Origin: WHTI01 sp963826105
GTDB taxonomy: Bacteria; Actinomycetota; CADDZG01; WHSQ01
Length of the DNA stretch: 64,000 bases
Direction of reading: 5' to 3'
Assembly (NCBI GenBank): GCA_963826105.1
Contig: CAWGWA010000006.1
Location: 248,001 to 312,000, forward strand
Under the pieces are notes generated by a model, which made no database searches, was not told the DNA's origin, and was given only the letters and a program-made list of their open reading frames with translations. Of this stretch, positions 57,547 to 64,000 are shown in pieces; the stretch's first letter is position 1, and every line of letters begins with the position of its first letter. Both the position numbers and the translations under genes were made by a program.

Positions 57547-59331
57547 TCAGTCCCCCGGGTCGGGGGGTGGGGCGGTCGACTTCAGGCTGAGGATCTTCAG
57601 CTGCGCCTCGTCCACGGTCGAGGGGGCGCCGGTCAACGGATCGAACGCCGTCTGGGTCTTGGGGAAGGCGATCACCTCGCGGATGTTGGTCTCGCCGGCC
57701 GCCAGAGCGACGATCCGGTCGATCCCCGGCGCGATACCTCCGTGCGGAGGCGCTCCGAACTTGAAGGCATCGAGGAGGAACCCGAACTTCTCGTTCGCCT
57801 CGGCCTCGGAGATCCCGAGAGCACGGAACACTCTCGACTGCATGTCTCGGTCATGGATACGGATGCTCCCCGAGGCGAGTTCCCACCCGTTGAGGGTGAT
57901 GTCGTAGGACTTCGAGATGACCTTCGCCGGATCGGTCTCGAGGAACTCGAGCGTCTCCTCCACCACGCCGGTGAAGGGATGGTGGATCGGGTCCCAGCGC
58001 TCCTCGTTCTCGTTCCACTCGAACCACGGGAAATCGACCACCCAGGCGAACTTCCAGTAGTCGGGGTTCTCGGGCTCGTACTCGGGGACGTGCCCGAACC
58101 GTTCGGCAAGACGCGTGCGCAAACCACCGAGCACCTTGTAGACGACGCTCTTTCGCTTGTCCGCCACGATGAGGATCAAGTCACCGACGCTCGCGCCGGC
58201 GGCTTCGACCAGACCCTTGCGTTCGGCATCGGAGAAGAACTTGTCCATCGGCGACTTCAATCCATCCGAGGTGACACCGACGTAGACCAGGCCCCCGGCA
58301 CCCAGGGATTTGGCGTCGTCGACCAATCCGTCGAGCTGCTTGCGCGGGAGTTCACCCTGATCCGGGATCGTGATCGACTTGATCGCCCCCCCATCGTCGA
58401 GGACCGAGCGGAACACTCGCGCTTCGGTGTTCGCGAACACTGTCCCCAGATCGCGCAGCTCGAGGCCGTAGCGGAGGTCGGGCTTGTCGGAGCCGAACCT
58501 CTCCATCGCTTCCGAGAACGGGAGGCGCGGGAAGTCGGCCAGCTCGACACCCATGACTTCCTTCCACACACTCTTGAACATGCGTTCGGTGACCTCGAGT
58601 ACGTCCTCCTGTTCGACGAAGCTCATCTCGAGGTCGAGTTGCGTGAAGTCGGGCTGCCGGTCGGCACGTAGGTCCTCATCGCGGAAACAGCGAACGATCT
58701 GGTAATAGCGGTCGAAGCCCGAGACCATCAGCAGTTGCTTGAAGAGCTGCGGTGATTGCGGCAACGCATAGAAGCGTCCGGGATGGACGCGCGACGGAAC
58801 GAGGTAGTCCCTGGCCCCCTCGGGGGTCGCCCTGGTCAACATCGGTGTCTCGATCTCGTAGAAGCCTTCGGCGTCGAAGAAGCGACGGATCGCAGATATC
58901 AGCTCGTGACGCAACTTGAGATTGCGTTGCATCGACTCGCGCCTCAGATCGAGATAGCGATACTTGAGACGCAGCAATTCATCGGTCTCGTGGTACCCGT
59001 CGAGCTGGAACGGAGGAGTCTCGCTGCGAGAGAGGATCTCGACGCTTCCGGCGGCGACCTCGACCTCGCCGGTACCCAGCTTGGGATTGACGGTCCCCTC
59101 CTTGCGGGCGATGACCTCTCCCTCTATGCGGATGCAGAACTCGCTCCGGAGGTCCTCGGCCAAGGGCAGGCTCTGCGGATCGAGCACGACCTGAACGAGT
59201 CCGGCAACGTCCCTCAGGTCGATGAAGATCACTCCCCCGTGATCGCGGCGAGTGTGGACCCAGCCGCAGAGGGCGACCTTCTCACCGGTGTGCTCTGCCC
59301 TCAGGTCACCGGCACGGTGCGTTCTCAACAT
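57547..59331 (-). CDS. aspS: Aspartyl-tRNA synthetase, probably non-discriminating (AspRS2-like)
   Basis: 594 residues of the bacterial type: OB-fold anticodon domain (GWVHTRRDHGGVIFIDLRD), class II motifs in RFFDAEGFYEIETPML and RCFRDEDLRADRQPDFTQLD, a GAD insertion domain and PPHGGIAPGIDRIV. His31 (RRDHGG) and a Gly in EGTVNP match the pair known to relax specificity toward tRNA-Asn; discriminating enzymes have Leu and Lys. If so, GatCAB would be needed to make Asn-tRNA; it is not in the window. It follows hisS by 7 bases. Confidence 0.95.
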   Translation of the reverse strand: MLRTHRAGDLRAEHTGEKVALCGWVHTRRDHGGVIFIDLRDVAGLVQVVLDPQSLPLAEDLRSEFCIRIEGEVIARKEGTVNPKLGTGEVEVAAGSVEILSRSETPPFQLDGYHETDELLRLKYRYLDLRRESMQRNLKLRHELISAIRRFFDAEGFYEIETPMLTRATPEGARDYLVPSRVHPGRFYALPQSPQLFKQLLMVSGFDRYYQIVRCFRDEDLRADRQPDFTQLDLEMSFVEQEDVLEVTERMFKSVWKEVMGVELADFPRLPFSEAMERFGSDKPDLRYGLELRDLGTVFANTEARVFRSVLDDGGAIKSITIPDQGELPRKQLDGLVDDAKSLGAGGLVYVGVTSDGLKSPMDKFFSDAERKGLVEAAGASVGDLILIVADKRKSVVYKVLGGLRTRLAERFGHVPEYEPENPDYWKFAWVVDFPWFEWNENEERWDPIHHPFTGVVEETLEFLETDPAKVISKSYDITLNGWELASGSIRIHDRDMQSRVFRALGISEAEANEKFGFLLDAFKFGAPPHGGIAPGIDRIVALAAGETNIREVIAFPKTQTAFDPLTGAPSTVDEAQLKILSLKSTAPPPDPGD

Positions 59332-59338
59332 GACGCTC

Positions 59339-60607
59339 TCATCCCGCCTTCACTTTGGATTCAAGATCGGTCGCCGGGACCCGCTCTTGTTCCCCCGACG
59401 TGAGATCACGGAGCGTGACCTCACCGGTGGCTAGTTCGTCCGGACCCAGGATCGCTGCGAACCTGGCCCCCGAGCGGGCCGCCTCTTTCATCTGTCCCTT
59501 CATACCGCGCATGGTGTGATCGAGATCCGCTCCGATCCCGGCACGGCGCAGGCGTGTTGCAAGCTTCATGGCTTCGGCTGCCGCATCGTCCCCTTGCGCA
59601 ACGACGTAGACGTCGACCTTAGGGACTCCCTGGATACCGGTCGAGTTCAGCGCGAGCAGGATGCGATCGATCCCCAGAGCGAATCCGATGCCGGGAAGTG
59701 GATCCCCTCCGATCATCTCGGCGAGTCCGTCGTAGCGGCCGCCACCACCCATCGCGTTCTGCGATCCAAGTCCGCTCCACACGTACTCGAACGCGGTGCG
59801 GGTGTAGTAGTCGAGTCCCCTCACGAGTCGCGGCTCGAGCGTGTAGGCAACGCCCAGGGCATCGAGGTGCGTCTTCACGGCTTCGAAATGCTCGGCACAC
59901 TCAGTGCAGAGATGGTCGGTGATCACCGGTGCAGACGCCATCACCGCGATCGTCGCCGGCTCCTTGGAGTCGAACGTCCGAAGCGGGTTGGTGTCGATCC
60001 GATTGCGGTCCTCGGGCGCGAGATCTCCCTCGTGCTCGCGGAGGAAGTCGACGAGAACCTGGTTGTAGCCGATCCGGCAATCGGCGGACGGGTGTCCTAT
60101 CGAGTTGAGCAGCAAGGTTGGCGTCGCGCCCGCGCTCCGAAGGAACCGGTCGCCCACCTCGATCACCTCGGCGTCCGCCGAGGGACTGTCCGTGCCCATG
60201 GCTTCGATCCCCACCTGGAAGAACTGCCGGTAGCGGCCCTTCTGGGGCCGCTCCTGACGGAACATCCAGGACGAGTAGTGGAGCTTTACCGGTAACGCCC
60301 CGCGGTGAAGATTGTGTTCGATCACCGCCCGCACCACCCCGGCGGTCCCCTCGGGGCGAAGCGTGAGGGAGCGGCCTCCGAGATCCTCGAAGGAATACAT
60401 CTGCTTGGTCACGACCTCGCTCGTCTCGCCGACACCGCGCTCGAACAGGGCGGTGTCCTCGAAGGTCGGGGTCTCGGCCGGCTCGTAGCCCGCCTGCTCG
60501 AAGGTGTCCTGAGCCAGGCGCACCAAGGTCTCCCACCGGAACGAGTCCGGAGGCAAGATGTCGTTGGTTCCCTTGGGCACGCGGAGGTGCCCTCTCTCGT
60601 TAACCAT
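59339..60607 (-). CDS. hisS: Histidyl-tRNA synthetase
   Basis: 422 residues. Motif 1 region VPKGTNDILPPDSFRW with YEPAETPTFEDTALF, motif 2 LTLRPEGTAGVVRAVIEH and SSWMFRQERPQKGRYRQFFQ, the histidine A box LVRGLDYYTRTAFEYV, motif 3 GIGFALGIDRILLAL, and an anticodon-binding C-terminal domain. The ATG at 60607 was chosen over longer openings because conservation begins a few residues later. It is divergent from the transketolase with a 61-base gap. Confidence 0.96.
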   Translation of the reverse strand: MVNERGHLRVPKGTNDILPPDSFRWETLVRLAQDTFEQAGYEPAETPTFEDTALFERGVGETSEVVTKQMYSFEDLGGRSLTLRPEGTAGVVRAVIEHNLHRGALPVKLHYSSWMFRQERPQKGRYRQFFQVGIEAMGTDSPSADAEVIEVGDRFLRSAGATPTLLLNSIGHPSADCRIGYNQVLVDFLREHEGDLAPEDRNRIDTNPLRTFDSKEPATIAVMASAPVITDHLCTECAEHFEAVKTHLDALGVAYTLEPRLVRGLDYYTRTAFEYVWSGLGSQNAMGGGGRYDGLAEMIGGDPLPGIGFALGIDRILLALNSTGIQGVPKVDVYVVAQGDDAAAEAMKLATRLRRAGIGADLDHTMRGMKGQMKEAARSGARFAAILGPDELATGEVTLRDLTSGEQERVPATDLESKVKAG

Positions 60608-60668
60608 CGTGCATCGCATCCTATGATGGGGACGACTCGCGACCAGTGACGACGACCAGGGGGAGCAG

Positions 60669-61511
60669 ATGCCGCAGGCTCGCACGGAAGACAGGGCGAC
60701 GATCGAAGAGCTCACCCGTCAGATCCGGCACGACATCGTGACCGCGACCACGAAGGCAGGCTCGGGACACCCCTCGACCTCGCTCTCGATGGTCGAGATC
60801 GTCACGACCCTCTACTTCGGCGGGGTCCTCCGCTACGACCCAGCTAACCCAAAGGATCCCGAACGCGATCGCTTCATCCTCTCCAAGGGCCACGGAGCAC
60901 CGGGGCTCTATGCCGTGCTCGCCGCCGCCGGGTACTTTCCTCGTGAGGACCTCTTGACACTACGCAAGCTGGGGTCGCCACTCGAAGGGCACCCGAACAT
61001 GAATCGTCTGCCGGGGGTCGAGGCGTCGACGGGGTCGCTCGGACAGGGCTTCTCGCTGGCGATCGGGCATGCGCTCGGACTGAGGCTCGATCGCAGGGAC
61101 GCCCGTGTCTACGTCATGGTCGGCGACGGCGAGAGCGAACAGGGTCAGGTCTGGGAGGCGGCGATGTATGCCGGCAACCACGGGCTCGACAACCTGACGC
61201 TGATCATCGACCGCAACGGGTACCAGCAGACGGCCGCGGTCAAAGAGGTTCAACCACTGGATCCCCTCGAGGACAAGCTCGCGTCGTTCGGTCTCGAGGT
61301 AAAGACGATCGACGGGCATTCTCTCGACGAAGTTGCGGCCGCGTTCGACTGGGCGCGTGGGGTCAAGGGCAAAGCGCAGGCGATCGTTGCGAACACGGTC
61401 AAGGGCAAGGGCGTGGCCCTACTCGAGGCCGACCCCGGGAACTGGCACGGCAAGCCGATCCCGGCAGACGAGGAAGCGAAGGCACTACAGGAGATCGGGG
61501 CGAGCGTATGA
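60669..61511 (+). CDS. Transketolase, N-terminal (TPP-binding) subunit
   Basis: 280 residues. It has the thiamine pyrophosphate motif GDGESEQGQVWEAAMYAGNH ending in IDRN, with SKGHGAPGLYAVLA, EGHPNMNRLPGVEASTGSLG before it. This is the split form found in Actinomycetota, archaea and some Firmicutes, in which the two halves of transketolase are separate proteins. The ATG at 60669 follows GGGGGAG. It overlaps the C-terminal subunit by ATGA. Confidence 0.95.
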   Translation: MPQARTEDRATIEELTRQIRHDIVTATTKAGSGHPSTSLSMVEIVTTLYFGGVLRYDPANPKDPERDRFILSKGHGAPGLYAVLAAAGYFPREDLLTLRKLGSPLEGHPNMNRLPGVEASTGSLGQGFSLAIGHALGLRLDRRDARVYVMVGDGESEQGQVWEAAMYAGNHGLDNLTLIIDRNGYQQTAAVKEVQPLDPLEDKLASFGLEVKTIDGHSLDEVAAAFDWARGVKGKAQAIVANTVKGKGVALLEADPGNWHGKPIPADEEAKALQEIGASV

Positions 61512-62467
61512 GCTTCGGGTTGACCAGGATCGAGTTCGAAGAGGGCCCCGCCACCCGAGAGGCGTTCGGCGAGGCATTGGCCGAGGCCGGCTCCGACCAG
61601 CGCGTGGTCGTGGTCGACGGAGACGTCAACAATTCCACCTACACGAATCACTTCAAGGAGAAGTACCCCGAGCGTTTCTTCAACGCAGGCATCGCCGAGT
61701 CGAACATGGTCGGCATCGCCTCCGGACTGTCGGCGACCGGGAAGATCCCGGTGGTGTCGTCGTTCTCGACCTTCCTCATGTCGAACGCGTTCGATCAGAT
61801 CCGGATGTCGGTCGCCTTTCCGAACCAGAACGTCAAGCTGGTCGGAACCCATGCCGGCATCTCGATCGGCGAGGACGGTCCGTCGCAGATGGCGATCGAA
61901 GACGTCGCGCTCGCCTGTGCCCTTCCCGGGTTCACGGTCGTAGTACCGGCCGATGGGCCGAGTACGAAGCTGGCCACCAAAGCCCTGATCGAGCGACCGG
62001 GTCCTGCATTCCTCCGTTGCGGTCGCCCCAAGGTGCCCCTGCTCTACACCGATCCGTCGAAGTTCCACATCGGTAAGGCAACCACCATGCGCGACGGCGA
62101 TGACGTCACGATCATCGCCAACGGGATCATGGTCGCGATGGCGCTCGATGCCGCCGAGGGCTTGAAGGAAGAAGGGATCGAGGCTCGCGTTCTCGACATG
62201 CACACGGTCAAGCCGGTCGATGCGGCCGCGATCGAAAAGGCAGCGAACGAAACGCGAGGGATCGTCGTGGCCGAGGAGCACCTGGCGCACGGGGGTCTGG
62301 GCTCGGTGGTCGCGCTGGTTGCGGCCGAACGCCGTCCGACGAGGATGGCATTCGTCGACGTCGGCGACACCTACGCGACTTCGGGGACCCCGGATCAGTT
62401 GCTGGAGCAATACGGGTTGACCCCCGATGCGATCCTCGACGCCGCCCGAAGGGTGCTCAAGGACTAG
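61508..62467 (+). CDS. Transketolase, C-terminal subunit
   Basis: 319 residues: a pyrimidine-binding domain with NAGIAESNMVGIASGLSATG (the Glu that activates TPP), GTHAGISIGEDGPSQMAIED, and a C-terminal domain with VLDMHTVKPVDAAAIEKAA and VVAEEHLAHGGLGS. Together with the preceding gene it makes a full transketolase, linked to Rpe in the pentose phosphate pathway. It converges with the lipoprotein gene, and the two overlap by 11 bases. Confidence 0.95.
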   Translation: MSFGLTRIEFEEGPATREAFGEALAEAGSDQRVVVVDGDVNNSTYTNHFKEKYPERFFNAGIAESNMVGIASGLSATGKIPVVSSFSTFLMSNAFDQIRMSVAFPNQNVKLVGTHAGISIGEDGPSQMAIEDVALACALPGFTVVVPADGPSTKLATKALIERPGPAFLRCGRPKVPLLYTDPSKFHIGKATTMRDGDDVTIIANGIMVAMALDAAEGLKEEGIEARVLDMHTVKPVDAAAIEKAANETRGIVVAEEHLAHGGLGSVVALVAAERRPTRMAFVDVGDTYATSGTPDQLLEQYGLTPDAILDAARRVLKD

Positions 62468-63032
62468 AACGAGAGTCCTCGACGTACAGCACGTAGCTGA
62501 GTTCGGCCCCTTGATACCTGGCGGTGACTTCCCAGCATCCCGGCTGTGGGAGTTCGAGTCCAACGAGCATGAAGTTCCTGATTTCGCGATTGAAGGAGGG
62601 GACCCCGCCTCGTTCTGCAACCGGCGGAGCGGGCCCGTCGAGACGCACAGCCGTGATGGCCACGTCAGCATCCCCAGAGAAGTCCTCGACAGCAGACAGC
62701 GTGAAGTTCTCGCTGAACCACAACGTCTTGTTGCCGACGTGACCGTCCTCGGCCACCGGCAGATCCCACACTGAGCCGTTCGCATCGAGCATGATCCAAA
62801 GTCCGGGGTTTCCGTACCAGACGTCCCGAAACGGCTCGGGCAACACCGGGGGCTCGGAGGGATACGGCTTAGGAGGCACGAAGCCCCGCTCTGGAACCGT
62901 CACCGGACAGCCGTCGACGTCGCGGGCATTGGGAGAAGGTCCGGATCCCAGAGCCGAGCCACTCCCCTCGGATCCCTGGGCGCACCCTCCAAGCAGGAGC
63001 AGAGCGATCGTGACCCGTGCGAGGGAGTTCAT
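62457..63032 (-). CDS. Putative lipoprotein
   Basis: 191 residues. A signal with a short charged start, the hydrophobic stretch ARVTIALLLLGG, and a lipobox LLGGC (Cys17). After a low-complexity Gly/Ser linker, the mature part is beta-rich, with ELPQPGCWEVTARYQGAELS near the end, like small bacterial immunoglobulin-type or C2-like sandwich domains. No family is recognised with certainty. The ATG at 63032 faces the divergent DUF222 gene. Confidence 0.8.
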   Translation of the reverse strand: MNSLARVTIALLLLGGCAQGSEGSGSALGSGPSPNARDVDGCPVTVPERGFVPPKPYPSEPPVLPEPFRDVWYGNPGLWIMLDANGSVWDLPVAEDGHVGNKTLWFSENFTLSAVEDFSGDADVAITAVRLDGPAPPVAERGGVPSFNREIRNFMLVGLELPQPGCWEVTARYQGAELSYVLYVEDSRSSP

Positions 63033-63091
63033 CTCACTGATACCCCGCGCGCACGTCCGGGGTTCCCTCGGGGTCGCCCTGAATCCTCGGT

Positions 63092-63120
63092 TTGACGGAG
63101 CCGGCGATATGCCCTAATAT
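63092..63120 (+). promoter_or_regulatory. Promoter of the DUF222 gene
   Basis: TTGACG (63092-63097), a 17-base spacer and TAATAT (63115-63120) form a near-consensus sigma-70-type promoter. The predicted start point, six to eight bases after the -10, falls at or next to the ATG at 63128, implying a leaderless mRNA. No Shine-Dalgarno is present. Confidence 0.8.
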
Positions 63121-63134
63121 CGAACATATGTTCG
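63121..63134. promoter_or_regulatory. LexA operator (SOS box)
   Basis: CGAACATATGTTCG is a perfect 14-base palindrome and fits the Gram-positive LexA consensus CGAACRNRYGTTYG at every position. It begins directly after the -10 box and covers both the predicted start point and the ATG. Bound LexA would block transcription; DNA damage would release it. Confidence 0.88.
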
Positions 63135-64000
63135 CTATGCGAGGACAGCCCGACTTCAGCTCCCGGGACGAAGCTCGCCTCGCACTCGAGGACGAGTTAG
63201 CCGAGGCCCAGGCAGCGGTCAATGCCGGCCAGGCCCGACTGGTAGCCCTCGTCTCTGAGCACCTCGAGCACGAGTACTGGGGCGATCACGTCGGGATCCG
63301 GTCCGCGACCGGCTACCTCACCTGGAAGCTGGGCCAGACCCCCTCCGAGGCCGCCCGGCTCCTCGAGGTGGCTTCCAAGCTTGGTTCCTTCCCCAGGCTC
63401 AAGGCGGCCTTCGAGGACGGGTCATTGTCTTTGGCGCAGGTAAAGATCCTGGTCTCGATCGCCGAGCCCGAGACCGAGGAGCTGCTCCTCCATTACGGAC
63501 TCCACCTTTCGGGTGCGCAGCTCGCCCGCTTCGCCGGTCACTACCGCCGGGCGATCACCTTGCAGGAGGACACCGCCCATCGGGACCGGCGTCTCACTAG
63601 CGGGCATCGCGATGATGGCTGCTGGAGCTTGTCGTGCGGTCTTGCCTCCGAACACGGAGAGATCATCGAGGCCGCGCTGCGCCAGGCACTGAGTGAGATG
63701 CACGAAGAGGGCATCGAATTGGATGAAGACGCCCTCGATCCGTGGGGAGCGCGCCGAGCCGATGCACTCCTCAAGATCGTCGAGTCCTATCTGTCCTCCG
63801 AGCCTCGTAAGGCCCACGAGCGTCACACCGTGGTGGTCCATGCCGAACTCGAGACACTGCTCGGCAAGGACGGCCTTGGGAAGATCGAAGGAGGAGGTGT
63901 CGTCTCCGGCGGGACCATCGAACGGTTGCTCGCCGACGGTGCTTCGGTCATCGAGATGATCGAGCACGGCGGCAACATCATCCATGTCGACAAGAAGCGA
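63128..64000 (+). CDS. DUF222 / 13E12-type protein, probably HNH endonuclease (cut by window end)
   Basis: 291 codons without a stop to the window edge. The N-terminus has EDELAEAQAAVNAGQARLVA, GIRSATGYLTWKLG, SEAARLLEVASKL, and AFEDGSLSLAQVKILVSIA with ETEELL, the DUF222 pattern. In full-length members an HNH nuclease domain follows near the C-terminus; here that part would lie beyond 64000, so the nuclease is inferred. The ATG at 63128 is inside the LexA box and needs a leaderless message; a second ATG at 63137 is possible. Confidence 0.85.
   Translation, partial: MFAMRGQPDFSSRDEARLALEDELAEAQAAVNAGQARLVALVSEHLEHEYWGDHVGIRSATGYLTWKLGQTPSEAARLLEVASKLGSFPRLKAAFEDGSLSLAQVKILVSIAEPETEELLLHYGLHLSGAQLARFAGHYRRAITLQEDTAHRDRRLTSGHRDDGCWSLSCGLASEHGEIIEAALRQALSEMHEEGIELDEDALDPWGARRADALLKIVESYLSSEPRKAHERHTVVVHAELETLLGKDGLGKIEGGGVVSGGTIERLLADGASVIEMIEHGGNIIHVDKKR

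Noticed and set aside
61250..62785. 511-residue minus-strand ORF
   Set aside because: Antisense to the split transketolase; the plus-strand proteins carry all motifs.

Overview
The window is GC-rich chromosomal DNA from a member of the Actinomycetota. Three things support this: an actinobacterial integration host factor (mihF) beside gmk, a PriA that lacks a Walker A motif, and a DUF222 (13E12-type) gene behind a Gram-positive-type LexA box. The type IV pilus locus and the gene order alaS-ruvX-mltG-aroE-pil-aroC-aroKB suggest a deep-branching or environmental lineage rather than Streptomyces or Mycobacterium. Nearly every gene lies on the minus strand in tightly packed operons with many ATGA, GTGA or TGATG overlaps. 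No rRNA, tRNA, insertion sequence or CRISPR array was recognised, and no gene-free gap exceeds 300 bases.

Layout. 1-1001: infC (partial, apparent AUC start) and a divergent DUF1844 gene. 1012-5514: riboflavin operon ribD-ribE-ribBA-ribH plus hisG behind an FMN riboswitch. 5563-14996: response regulator, rpe, fmt, def, priA, metK, coaBC, rpoZ, gmk, mihF and the end of the pyr operon. 14401-25517: a complete pyrimidine operon, pyrR-pyrB-pyrC-carA-(35-aa ORF)-(VOC protein)-carB-pyrK-pyrD-pyrF-pyrE, behind a promoter, a PyrR-binding hairpin and a terminator. 25552-33199: an RHH-like protein, a sensor kinase, nusB, efp, an M24 peptidase, aroQ, an aroK-aroB fusion and aroC. 33220-50211: a type IV pilus locus (pilB, pilT, pilC, two pilins, an adhesin-like giant minor pilin, PilW/PilX-like proteins, an HTH protein, pilM, pilN, pilO and a PilP-position protein), preceded by a roadblock / DUF4388 / MglA-like GTPase / 63-aa module. 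50283-60607: aroE, mltG, ruvX, alaS, a small membrane protein, rarA, an alpha/beta hydrolase, aspS and hisS. 60669-64000: a split transketolase, a lipoprotein and a LexA-controlled DUF222 gene cut by the window end.

Functionally, the window joins biosynthesis (flavin, pyrimidine, shikimate, SAM, CoA, translation) to one surface machine. The GTPase/roadblock/DUF4388 genes sit directly upstream of the pilus ATPases and could control them, as MglA/MglB do elsewhere; that is inference from order and family. About 27 apparent frameshifts break otherwise perfectly conserved housekeeping genes. They are best read as sequencing or assembly indels, so the affected genes are annotated across the breaks.
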